Shown: positions 58,101 through 64,000 of the stretch, in pieces
How the letters are laid out: each line of letters opens with the position of its first letter
Numbering within the stretch: the stretch's first letter is position 1
Source: CBCYMI01 sp965183855
GTDB lineage: Bacteria > Pseudomonadota > Alphaproteobacteria > Caulobacterales > Maricaulaceae
Direction: 5' to 3'
Assembly: GCA_965183855.1 (NCBI GenBank)
Contig: CBCYMI010000031.1
Span: 7,160-71,159, forward strand
Length of the DNA: 64,000 nucleotides
Position numbers and translations under genes: made by a program
Notes under the pieces: generated by a model
The model's database searches: none
The model's input: only the letters and a program-made list of their open reading frames with translations
Told to the model about the DNA's origin: nothing

Positions 58101-60136
58101 GATAGAGTTAAATTACCCCGATCTGATACGAATACAGTCTTACCTTTACTGTTGGAAATACCAGAAAATGTTAACGCATCCTTGCTAATCAAAGATGTAT
58201 TTAATCCTGAATAAATATCTGAGCCTTCTAAAACAGAAAGCAATCCATCACTTAATAAAGAAACAGAGCCCGAAGCATACAGCCTGGTTTTTTCTGAAAG
58301 AAGATCTCCAAAACTATAAATCCAAAGCGAAGCAGTGCCTGTTAAGGTTAAATCTGATCTTAATCCTGAAACCAATAAACTATCTTTAAAAACAGAACGA
58401 TCGGAAGATATTAAAACAACCTCCCCTTTAGAACCTAATAATGCCTGATTTAAGGTAAGATCTCCAAAGGCTTTCAGCTTAAAACCAGATTGTGCATAAT
58501 GCTTGCCTGTTAAATCAATCGAACGGGCTTTAAACTCTGAACTTCCAGCCGAATACGAACTCTTTAGCTTTAAATACCCAGAACTATCTATATATAACTC
58601 ATCAACGCTTGAGGCAATATCACCCATTAGGCGAACCCCAACCCCTGCCTCTGTGCTAATTAAACGAATCCTGTCTGCATACATGCCACCCAAAACAGAG
58701 GAATCAATCGCAATCACAGCCGCTCTTTTTAAATCAGAAGATAGCTTCTCAATCTGATACGTCTTGCCTCCTTTTTCTAAAGAAAGCTTGTTTAATCCTG
58801 TATAAACCGAAAGCGCTTTGGCAGATAATTGACCCTTCAGCTTGAAACTCTGGCTGATAATATCAAAATAATCCACATTGCGCGCATTTAACCCAGAAGA
58901 ACCTATTAAAATCTCCCCGCCCTTAACCATAAACCCTGAAAAACGACCATCTGGATAAAACTGTGGAGAACCTGTCGATAATGTCACATGAGACGTATTA
59001 TAAAACCCACATCTAGAACAGCTAATTCCGTTCGGATTGACAAAAATTAAATCTGCCTTCCCTCCAAATACTTCCGATAAACCCAATAAATCCGTACGAG
59101 ATAACCCCGTTACCTCATTGATAATTAAACCCGCTAGCTGATCTGGATGCGTGAAATTGGGATTACCAAAAATATATCCCCCCAATAAGGAATTCCCAGG
59201 TAAATAGGAATTGTTAAAAATTACCCCTGCTTTGGATATAGAAAGCCGTTCATAGCGATTATGAGAAATGCCTTGCCCATTATTAGAAGCTTCTATATTG
59301 ATAATGGGAACGCCATTGCGAGCTTGATCAAGGCTTGCCCCACCCGAAGGCTGAATGCCATCTTCTGCATAGCTTATAAAAGAAAACAATAAAAAAAACG
59401 GTAAAATCAAAACCTTAACCAGTGTTTTTATCAAGATATTGGTCAAGGTATTGGTCAATACCCTTTTTTTAAGGAGAGCTAAGGTATTTTCTTTAACCTT
59501 CGCGTTTTGAGCGTAAACAGCGGAATTAGAGAGGCTCTCACCTGTTTTATAAAAAACCCTCAGTTTAAAAAAATCATGCTTAATATATTCTTTTTGAAGG
59601 CTTTTTTCTTGATTAAATACATATAACGTATTGCAGGCTGTTGCTGTAGAATTAGGGAGGTTCTCACCTGTTTTTTTAAGGAGAGCTAAGGTATTTTCTT
59701 TAACCTTCGCGTTTTGAGCGTAAACAGCAGAATTAGAGAGGCTCTCACCTGTTTTTTTAAGGAGAGCTAAGGTATTTTCTTTAACCTTCGCGTTTTGAAC
59801 GTAAACAGCGGAATTAGAGAGGCTCTCACCTGTTTTATAAAAAACCCTCAGTTTAAAAAAATCATGCTTAATATCTTTTTTTTGAAGGCTTTTTTCTTGA
59901 TTAAATAAATTCTTATTCAATAGATTTAAAAAGTGTTTTGGATTTAAAAAGTGTTTTACATGATCCAAAAGCTGAATTGAAAGCTTAGTAAAGCTTTTCT
60001 TTAAGTCTTTAAAAAAAATATACTTCCATTTAATACCTCCCCTGATTCTCATAACATCCTCTATACTTAATCTTACTATCCCTTTTTTATATACTTTAAA
60101 TAAACAGTATAAGAACTTCCGTTTTAAATAACTCAT
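52142..60136 (-). CDS. Filamentous haemagglutinin / CdiA-like two-partner-secretion exoprotein
   Basis: 2664 residues. Residues 1-237 form an unusual extension with repeats of KTGESLSNSAVYAQNAKVKE type. A signal-peptide core (about 238-257, ending SYA) follows. The TPS haemagglutination domain (about 270-400) has NPNGI (367-371) and SCSRCGFYNTSHVTLSTGSP. A long beta-helical stalk of FHA-type repeats (SKGDLSLKAKE-like units) fills the middle, with a Cys-containing insert near residues 1535-1650. The C-terminal 100 residues match a DUF637-type region (GGSASSVALQMGLSEGSVSY), after which only about 18 residues remain (ARFTAYGNGFIVTAHPN). No TpsB/CdiB transporter gene is in the window. Role: surface exoprotein for adhesion or contact-dependent inhibition; its current toxin is minimal or lost. 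Confidence 0.88.
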   Translation of the reverse strand: MSYLKRKFLYCLFKVYKKGIVRLSIEDVMRIRGGIKWKYIFFKDLKKSFTKLSIQLLDHVKHFLNPKHFLNLLNKNLFNQEKSLQKKDIKHDFFKLRVFYKTGESLSNSAVYVQNAKVKENTLALLKKTGESLSNSAVYAQNAKVKENTLALLKKTGENLPNSTATACNTLYVFNQEKSLQKEYIKHDFFKLRVFYKTGESLSNSAVYAQNAKVKENTLALLKKRVLTNTLTNILIKTLVKVLILPFFLLFSFISYAEDGIQPSGGASLDQARNGVPIINIEASNNGQGISHNRYERLSISKAGVIFNNSYLPGNSLLGGYIFGNPNFTHPDQLAGLIINEVTGLSRTDLLGLSEVFGGKADLIFVNPNGISCSRCGFYNTSHVTLSTGSPQFYPDGRFSGFMVKGGEILIGSSGLNARNVDYFDIISQSFKLKGQLSAKALSVYTGLNKLSLEKGGKTYQIEKLSSDLKRAAVIAIDSSVLGGMYADRIRLISTEAGVGVRLMGDIASSVDELYIDSSGYLKLKSSYSAGSSEFKARSIDLTGKHYAQSGFKLKAFGDLTLNQALLGSKGEVVLISSDRSVFKDSLLVSGLRSDLTLTGTASLWIYSFGDLLSEKTRLYASGSVSLLSDGLLSVLEGSDIYSGLNTSLISKDALTFSGISNSKGKTVFVSDRGNLTLSGQLTSLDHIHFLSKKGILTISAAIESPDYISLFGFRSINQDVKSRIISEQALSLKSSGDINLSGSLGAFTGLEIISKLGDINLSGRIESLDHLMISGFGLINQQASSHILSNKDLYLISRGGITQSGNLKSGGNLYLTSEGHFNQNGFLYSGLGIRSRSQTAEITGRIIALSSLDLSSSEDFLLGSGSELLSNGAIELSSSGLFKQTANSLVQNKGELTIRAGEIFQSDRLHSDRDLSLFSKKGKIDLKGHLSSVLDLSIDSNQGLTQFSSSVLASNGALTLQSKDMLRQAGIISTRSDLRLTSKQLTQTGKLYSKGSLFLTTRLSQNLSGRIETGGRLEINTRENLLIGETGILLSKEGLEISGASILNEGNLVSSGIGIIRSNIGEIINKNRIETGSNLSVFSKGFFTNEGILLSGSDLVLRSETGALKNETGARMHSNRSLRLSAQEEIENKGMLSVFMPVNNTASSGSDASSSSGSDASGNSDTSNRGIFLSNGGNGLNTGRMYSAYDLSINTHAFFTNQGEIGGLGSVSIQSDQDLINQHTIQSNGDLSLSSVSGSVLNRSDLTALGGVSLSSSLGLETQGNIVSGGLIKLSSFEGRLLQKGELKSKGGIVLSAKQALSNQGNIYSKGNIRLFSESGGFENSAEIKSDSQVYLLSDLNLKNLSSGLIYGKEGVEVFSGSKFSNQGRVATDKTGLIYAGSVLNLGKINAGERLNLYVKEDLRNSGLIFSGGELRIETGNVLNNRDGMIYSEGDLSLLGVSSLSKHWSQSGFSDLSYQSAASPKSKKLENIEGSIESRLGSISIQTEFLENGTPLTAPKKRITIHREKKHSGNNYRFDEDTLYDYQKDPVRILVSYGVYTVMTGYREVLDCSEGQTCRGQEGRIFAGKDLSILADRLINGGSIAAGGDIDLRGIHFENQGIDLRKEETTRKVSQSRYAAYTGCLVYRGTPGYDGYCYEPGHLLYETDSKTLEELGTTRSIIASYGGLIQAGGKLTLQFDNFKNGNQGKREKSNQSVGSANSPSFSSVGASDLGSFSLNISEASTVQNGTYSNTAISAQSSTSSLSATALNPSLSRLLGSKTGDLSDINSALFMRASVSNPSYKFISDPALTSVSQFYGSDYFFKRLGVDKTHLNTRLLGDSGFDSFFVREQILEQTGKRFISSDYHSDSDQMRGLIENGVLASKSLGLEFGKAPSKEQLAKLDRDILWWSPMEVDGERVLAPIVYLSKNRKKALAHASTGARLLSGGEIKIEAKQFEHSGLIAALGNVQASVLGEFNAQGGEFKGRNLSLASKGDLNLSSTKLEASQTANLISSGKLSLNQNQIKTGKDLTLTSSSSILSNQDSLFSKGEINLKTGGNLDIFASKLNALKDVSLLALGNLSLNALSKTKSDLNYRPGDVRFSKSVRLTDQTELSSEGNLFLSAKNIHSTASKLSSKGDLSLKAKEKIALKAFEELEREEHAYARGKKTITERSEQTKLTGNRLLSKGKLLLHSGTQSEIEASNLSGRQGILVLTGGDLRVTGKTERKARSKKGVKRGKIYESSNYVQSKNQASSLSSDKGDIYLRSGLSGDGGNLSILGSDLKSYGNLSLRSSGHLIIADLLEGSEYSQFKNTSKSHFLKKKKIYERLSEQDIHSRGSRLTAGGDINSFSIGSSLIKASTLSSGGNLRLNSLGLIELQSSKNISVSDYFRKTYTRLGGVIRLGNSKESKQYQDLSYQSSQLSTKQDLNLGAHGSVRLEAPRLKAGGNVKIKAGLSGNPNAQLSLLSTKDRHIYSYQRYKGDMVWWQSESKGYDKEKVNLTKITAGGFVSLSSSGGIVSDYEELGSIGRSLSKLSSRPGYEWLEGLRKNPSVNWRAIKALSKDWDYRQEGLTPEAAALISIAVGLASGGSASSVALQMGLSEGSVSYAAVTAGISSLAGMTTTSLINHQGDLSKVLKELTSSQSVRSLLTSMVTAGLTRGLEKVIKARFTAYGNGFIVTAHPN
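59465..59902 (-). repeat. Nested repeats in the exoprotein N-terminal extension
   Basis: An 84-bp (28-codon) unit occurs at 59753-59836, 59669-59752 and 59465-59548, encoding KTGESLSNSAVYAQNAKVKE plus NTLALLKK with at most one or two changes. A larger unit of about 150 bp (residues 79-128 and 175-224, 96 codons apart) contains it, showing nested duplication. The copies are nearly identical at DNA level, so the expansion is recent or maintained. Confidence 0.93.
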
Positions 60137-60616
60137 TCTAAAAAATAAATCAGAAAAGATTAAATAAAGCCCAGATTAAACCCATATTCGTTTACATGAT
60201 TTATCTGTTTTCTTTCATTAGAAATTAGCAAAAAATCAATCTAAGTTTAACTAAACACTTAACTATATCTTAATCCTATTCCTTTTGCAACAGCCAAAGG
60301 GTGGTTTCTTAAGGCTCTCCAACTAGCTAGATTAACTTATGAGCTTGCTCTAAATACGCTGAGCGCTCTTATATAAATACTCTCGGAGTATTCTTTTCTC
60401 AGGCACGCCAAGAGTCAGAATTAAGCTTTGAGCTTGCTCTAAATACGCCAAGCGCTCCTAATAAAATCAGCCCTTTGGCTGAACGCGAATGCGTGTGCGG
60501 TCGCGTGACTTTATTTAGCACATTAACTACCAAGATTAACTTCTGAGCTTGCTTTAAATACGCCAAGCGTGTCTAATATTGAATTCATTTATTAATGAAT
60601 ATAATAGAGAATTTTT
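60137..60616. other. Intergenic region with dispersed short repeats
   Basis: Separates the exoprotein gene from the divergent beta-lactamase gene. The first 160 bp are AT-rich and presumably promoter; the rest is less AT-rich and carries three copies of a ~29-bp repeat and a small ACGC-GAAT-GCGT hairpin at 60483-60494. No gene seen. Confidence 0.65.
60341..60573 (+). repeat. Three copies of a ~29-bp dispersed repeat
   Basis: Copies start GAGCTTGCTCTAAATACGC or a close variant at 60341, 60430 and 60545, and end with GAGCGCTC, AAGCGCTCC or AAGCGTGTC. A fourth, inverted copy lies at 63293-63324. The GAGCGCTC end is palindromic, so these may be REP-like elements. Confidence 0.82.
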
Positions 60617-61393
60617 ATGAAATTAATTAAAATTATTTGTTTTTTATTTTGTACAATCTATTTTTCTTATATCGGAATAGCAGATACAACCTGCTTTATT
60701 CTTGCTGAAAATAATCAAATTATTAAGCAAGAAGGAGAATGTACAAAACGCTATTCTCCTTGCTCAACATTTAAAATCGCTATTAGCTTAATGGGATATG
60801 ATTCTGGAATACTAATCGATGAAATCCATCCAGAATGGGAATATAAAGATGAATATGTTGACTGGGTCGAAATATGGAAACAAGCTCATCATCCAACCTT
60901 ATGGCTTAAAACATCTTCCGTTTGGTATTCTCAACTTATTACCCAAAAATTAGCGATAAAACAGTTTTCTGACTATGTTCAAAAATTTCAATACGGAAAT
61001 CAGGATATTTCAGGAGATAAAAGAAAAAATAACGGTCTTACTCATAGCTGGCTTCTAAGCTCTCTGAAAATATCACCATTTGAACAAATCGATTTTATAC
61101 AAAAACTAACTAAAAACAAATTACCTGTTCGTCATAAGGCTCAAAACATGACCAAGAATATTATGTTTGTTGAAACTCTGAAAAATGATTGGAAACTTTA
61201 TGGAAAAACAGGTGGTGGAAAACAAATAGGATGGTTTGTTGGATTTCTAACTAAAAAAGATAAAACAATGGAATTTGTCTATATGATGAATTATGACGAA
61301 AAACAAAAAACTTTTTTAGGATCAAAAGCAAAAGCTGCATTAAAAGCAAAATTAGCAAGTATACTCACAAAAAATCCTTCTTCAGAAAATTAA
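60617..61393 (+). CDS. Class D (OXA-type) beta-lactamase
   Basis: 258 residues with a signal peptide (about 1-22). All class D motifs are present: active-site STFK (Ser50-Lys53), SSV (100-102) in KTSSVWYSQ, YGN (126-128) in QYGNQDISG, W145 in LTHSWLLSSLKISPFEQ, and KTG (197-199). Lys53 is the residue carboxylated in OXA enzymes. It should hydrolyse beta-lactams in the periplasm; the spectrum cannot be predicted. No regulator gene is adjacent. It lies between dispersed repeats and the haemagglutinin locus, consistent with an accessory region. Confidence 0.95.
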   Translation: MKLIKIICFLFCTIYFSYIGIADTTCFILAENNQIIKQEGECTKRYSPCSTFKIAISLMGYDSGILIDEIHPEWEYKDEYVDWVEIWKQAHHPTLWLKTSSVWYSQLITQKLAIKQFSDYVQKFQYGNQDISGDKRKNNGLTHSWLLSSLKISPFEQIDFIQKLTKNKLPVRHKAQNMTKNIMFVETLKNDWKLYGKTGGGKQIGWFVGFLTKKDKTMEFVYMMNYDEKQKTFLGSKAKAALKAKLASILTKNPSSEN

Positions 61394-61495
61394 AAGGAAT
61401 TTAATAAAAATAAAATGCACTTCTTTTTTCTTATCTGTTAATAAAAAATGTTTTCTTGCAAGAAAATACCTGATTAATTTAACATTATCATATTT

Positions 61496-62604
61496 TTATA
61501 CATGCTTTTTTTCATGACTAATTAACCATTCTTTTCTTGCAAGACCTCCACCATATCCTCCAAGTGCTCCATTATGATTAATAACCCGGTGACATGGAAT
61601 AATAATCGAAAGTTGATTGGCTCCATTCGCATTTGCAACAGCACGGTATCCTTTATGATTATGAATATTTTCAGCCTGTTCTAAATAACTTCTGGTTTGA
61701 CCATAGGGAATGTTTATTAATGCTTGTCATGCTTTTTTTGAAAGGCACTTCCAATCATATGAAATGGCGTTTTAAATTGTTTTAAACAACCAGAAAAATA
61801 TAATTCCAGTTCTTTTCTAATCGATTGAAGTGGCAATGAATCACCTGGAATAATCCTGAATTTTTGTTTTAATCTTAATTTTTCTATTTCTTTCTCTAAT
61901 CCTCGCCGATCAACAAATTCCAAAAGATAAAGAGCTTTATCATCTGCAATTGCGATCATAGATCCCAAAATTGTCTCAATCCAACAAGTTTTTAAAATAG
62001 GCTGTTCTAAATTTGTTTTTATAGGAGATGCTTCCATGATTTTACTAAAAGCATCCCTAAAACCACTCCCAGATTTATATCCAGTATCTAGTTGAGTGTG
62101 TAATACACTATTGCCATTTCGAATCTGATCAAAAGCAATCCCCATACGTCTTGCTCTGGCATATTCAACAAATGTCATTCCAAACTTTTTTTTAAACTGA
62201 CGCCTTATACTGGCTTCACTTGTAGAAAATGCTTCAAAGTCTTGTTGTTTCCACCTTTTTTCAGGATGATGCTCTATTGCATCTAAAAATGTTTTCATTA
62301 AATCTGAAACCTCTCCTGGAAGAGATAAAGGAGAACAGCGCTTGCAAGGTCTGTAAGAAGCAAGTAAAGCCTGTTTTGCAGTTCTGAAAAATTCACAATT
62401 TTTAAAGTTTGGCTTTCTTGCAGAACAAGTAGGTCGACAAAAAACTCCTGTCGTTTTAACTCCTATAAAAAAAATTCCTTCATATTTAGAATTTTTCTCT
62501 AGACATGCTTGATAATATGCTTGTTTTTGTTCTTCTGTGAAATGAAGATTCTCTTCTATCATAAATGATCCATCCTCATAATTATTGAAAAATTCAACTA
62601 TCAT
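61496..62604 (-). pseudogene. ada: Bifunctional Ada methyltransferase/regulator, frameshift plus TGA
   Basis: The intact N-terminal 295 codons hold the Ada zinc domain (Cys56, Cys60, Cys87, Cys90 in GVFCRPTCSARKP and YRPCKRCSP) and an AraC-type helix-turn-helix region. Within a seven-A run (minus strand, 61732-61738) the frame shifts and stops at 61717. Restoring one A gives AFQKKA, then TGA where family members have Trp, then QALINIPYGQTRSY and the methyl-acceptor motif PCHRV to a stop at 61496. Two lesions make loss of the guanine methyltransferase part likely; the N-terminal phosphotriester domain could still be made. ATG at 62562 is an alternative start. Confidence 0.9.
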
Positions 62605-62876
62605 AAAGCTATTTTATCACTTTAATAAACTATATGCCGCCGAAAATTAAACACCGATTTAAAAAAATAAAACTTATGAATAGAATCAAGTTTAAAAAAA
62701 CAAGACGGAATTGTCATGTTTAAACTCTTTTAATTTGATAAAAAATTTTAAGTTTCTTATGTATTATTTCTAAATATTTGTATTTTAAAAACTTCCTGGA
62801 GTTTATCCTATTTTCTTTCATTATAATGCAATATACTAATTGCTAAATTTATAAAGTATCATAGGAAAAACAATTT
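62605..62876. other. Divergent promoter region between ada and mazG
   Basis: About 270 bp of AT-rich sequence between divergent genes. No ORF supported. Confidence 0.45.
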
Positions 62877-63254
62877 ATGAACGCATTAAAACAGGCCGAA
62901 GAGCTACAAACTTATGCGGCCAGTAAACAGTTTGACTGGAAAAATCCAGAAGATGTCTGGAATAAAATATATGAAGAAATTGAAGAAGTAAAAACAGAAA
63001 TTAACCATTATCAAAAAAATCCAACGCAGACAAATAAACGTCTTCTAGAAGCAGAAATCGGAGATTTGATATTTAGCTGTATTAACCTCGCACGAAAATT
63101 CAACATTAATTCAGAAACAGCACTTTTGCGAACCAATCAAAAATTTAGTCAAAGATTTAAATGGATGGAAACAAATTTCAATACAAAAAATCAAAAACAA
63201 ATTTCAATAAAAGAGTTAGAAAAATTATGGGAGAAATCAAAAACAATCAAATGA
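62877..63254 (+). CDS. mazG: MazG nucleotide pyrophosphohydrolase, half-length
   Basis: 125 residues matching only the C-terminal MazG domain of the usual ~260-residue enzyme. KQFDWKNPEDVWNKIYEEIEEV and LEAEIGDLIFSCINLARKFN carry the paired acidic metal motifs (EEIEE and EIGD), followed by ALLRTNQKFSQRFKWME and SIKELEKLWEKSK. MazG hydrolyses nucleoside triphosphates to monophosphates. Nothing upstream encodes the first domain, so this is either a natural single-domain form or a truncation with a new start. It lies beside hflX, a common alphaproteobacterial pairing, though here they converge. Confidence 0.87.
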   Translation: MNALKQAEELQTYAASKQFDWKNPEDVWNKIYEEIEEVKTEINHYQKNPTQTNKRLLEAEIGDLIFSCINLARKFNINSETALLRTNQKFSQRFKWMETNFNTKNQKQISIKELEKLWEKSKTIK

Positions 63255-63268
63255 TCTCAATCCCAACA

Positions 63269-63290
63269 CACACGGTCGTGTGGTCTTTTT
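63269..63290 (+). terminator. Hairpin plus T-run after mazG
   Basis: CACAC (63269-63273), loop GGTC, GTGTG (63278-63282), then GTCTTTTT. It begins 15 bases after the mazG stop and resembles a weak intrinsic terminator. Confidence 0.65.
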
Positions 63291-63292
63291 AA

Positions 63293-63324
63293 GAGCGCTC
63301 AGCGTATTTAAAAAAGCTCAAAGC
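63293..63324 (-). repeat. Inverted copy of the ~29-bp dispersed repeat
   Basis: Reverse complement reads GCTTTGAGCTTTTTTAAATA then CGCTGAGCGCTC, matching the three copies at 60.3-60.6 kb, with a substitution in the GCTC block. Confidence 0.78.
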
Positions 63325-63357
63325 CTAATTCTTATACCTTAAAGAGCCCGAAAAAAT

Positions 63358-63371
63358 CACACGAATGTGTG
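63358..63371 (-). terminator. Terminator hairpin downstream of hflX
   Basis: On the minus strand CACAC, loop ATTC, GTGTG is followed by ATTTTTT, 28 bases after the hflX stop. On the plus strand the hairpin is followed by TGGTCTTTT, so it may act in both directions. It has the same CACAC-N4-GTGTG plan as the hairpin at 63269. Confidence 0.7.
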
Positions 63372-63398
63372 TGGTCTTTTGGCTGGGCGACCACGTGC

Positions 63399-64000
63399 TT
63401 AGAGATTCATCTTGTTTTCTGATTTTAAATGTAAATCCACTTCCTTAAGAACAAGCTCTGGAAATAAAGATAAAAACTGACCTTTTCTTGCTTCATTAAG
63501 CAAGACACGAAGTTCTATCATGTTTTTTGAAGTCAAACTATATTCACGAACAACATGTCCAAAACGATAAAGCCAAGAACGCTGTTTACTTAAACTAACA
63601 GGTATAATTACTGAAAATAACCGATCATATTTACCAAGATAATTCTCTATTTTTTCCAAAAGTCGATCCAGTCCCTCTCCTGTTTTTGCCGAAATTAAAA
63701 CACTATTCTTATTTCGTTTTTCTTGCTCAGAAAAATAATCAAACTCCTGTGGATCCAGCAAATCCATTTTATTCCATACTTCTATACAATCTTGGTCAAA
63801 TTCAGGACCTGCCTGTAATTCTGCTAAAACCTGATCAACATTTTTCTTTCTTGTTTCTCTATTTTGAGCACTGATATCACGAACATGTAATAATAAATCT
63901 GCTTGAGAAACCTCTTCTAGTGTTGCCCGAAATGCTGCAATTAAATGTGTTGGCAATTGCGCAATAAAACCAACTGTATCCAATAAAATTACAGGTCTGT
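63399..64000 (-). CDS. hflX: GTPase HflX, C-terminal part (5' end outside window)
   Basis: The frame enters from the window edge at RPVILLDTVGFIAQLP, so the N-terminal domain and P-loop lie beyond 64000. DTVGF is the G3 motif, followed by AFRATLEEVSQADLLLHVRD, the G4 motif NKMDLL and the G5 motif SAKTGEGLDRL. HflX is a ribosome-associated GTPase that rescues stalled or heat-damaged ribosomes. The C-terminal extension after the G domain is complete and ends KSENKMNL. Confidence 0.93.
   Translation of the reverse strand, partial: RPVILLDTVGFIAQLPTHLIAAFRATLEEVSQADLLLHVRDISAQNRETRKKNVDQVLAELQAGPEFDQDCIEVWNKMDLLDPQEFDYFSEQEKRNKNSVLISAKTGEGLDRLLEKIENYLGKYDRLFSVIIPVSLSKQRSWLYRFGHVVREYSLTSKNMIELRVLLNEARKGQFLSLFPELVLKEVDLHLKSENKMNL

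Noticed and set aside
54280..58757. Several plus-strand open frames of 60-170 codons opposite the large exoprotein gene
   Set aside because: They are antisense to a long repetitive gene with skewed composition, lack ribosome sites and resemble no protein family.
47471..62604. Possible recoding of TGA as Trp, because TGA appears at a conserved Trp in ada and within toxin module 1
   Set aside because: TGA ends many intact genes here (rel, pdxJ, lepB, rnc, recO) at expected positions, and TGG encodes Trp throughout, so the standard bacterial code applies.

Overview
The window is AT-rich chromosomal DNA from an alphaproteobacterium. Two gene orders common in that class support this: rpoZ-rel-pyrE-pdxJ-acpS-lepB-rnc-era-recO-parC, and purN-purM-DUF2066-hda-ppk-ppx-rnd-aspS. 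Purine, pyrimidine, pyridoxal and folate genes are present, so the genome is not extremely reduced. Low GC, many gene-free spacers of 250-500 bp, decayed gene copies and broken genes suggest a host-associated or relaxed-selection lineage near Rhodospirillales or Acetobacterales. Placement below class is inference.

Layout. 1-3.2 kb: 3' part of a giant adhesin made of near-identical 81-residue MBG repeats. 3.2-16.2 kb: NYN nuclease, folK, rpoZ, rel, pyrE, then pdxJ-acpS-lepB-rnc-era, recO, parC, lemA. 16.6-23.9 kb: SLC13 transporter, flavin reductase, holC, a 27-copy 9-bp tandem repeat, a PDZ mini-protein, decayed sequence, an ABC-F ATPase and ndk. 24.4-35.6 kb: purNM, DUF2066, hda, ppk, ppx, rnd, aspS. 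35.6-40.1 kb: two short paralogous peptides, two small membrane proteins, a ferric-reductase/Rieske gene, a membrane protein and ugd. 41.3-47.4 kb: MBL hydrolase, tatD, holB, tmk, dacA, rlpA and tRNA-Ser(UGA). 47.4-60.1 kb: a filamentous-haemagglutinin/CdiA-type locus on the minus strand. 60.6-64 kb: class D beta-lactamase, broken ada, a half-length mazG and hflX (cut by the window end).

The most distinctive system is the 47.4-60.1 kb polymorphic toxin locus. A 2664-residue FHA/CdiA-like exoprotein has an unusual 257-residue, internally repeated N-terminal extension ahead of its signal peptide. It ends almost directly after its DUF637 region and is followed by a translationally coupled immunity-like gene. 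Downstream lies an array of displaced modules, each a conserved pre-toxin segment joined to a different toxin tail and followed by a different small gene. The modules lack obvious starts and begin at a shared boundary motif, as expected for silent donors that could replace the toxin of the main gene. Relics of the same family lie at 21.0 kb (FHA N-terminus) and 40.9 kb (pre-toxin linker). Each sits beside one of two diverged copies of an unidentified ~340-bp repeat.

A second theme is gene breakage. rpoZ, purM, ugd and holB each carry one single-base frameshift; the ferric-reductase/Rieske gene has an in-frame TAA; ada has a frameshift and a TGA at a conserved Trp. Since holB is normally essential, sequencing error, transcriptional slippage and real decay must be distinguished. 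TGA is an ordinary stop and TGG encodes Trp elsewhere here, so genetic recoding is not supported.
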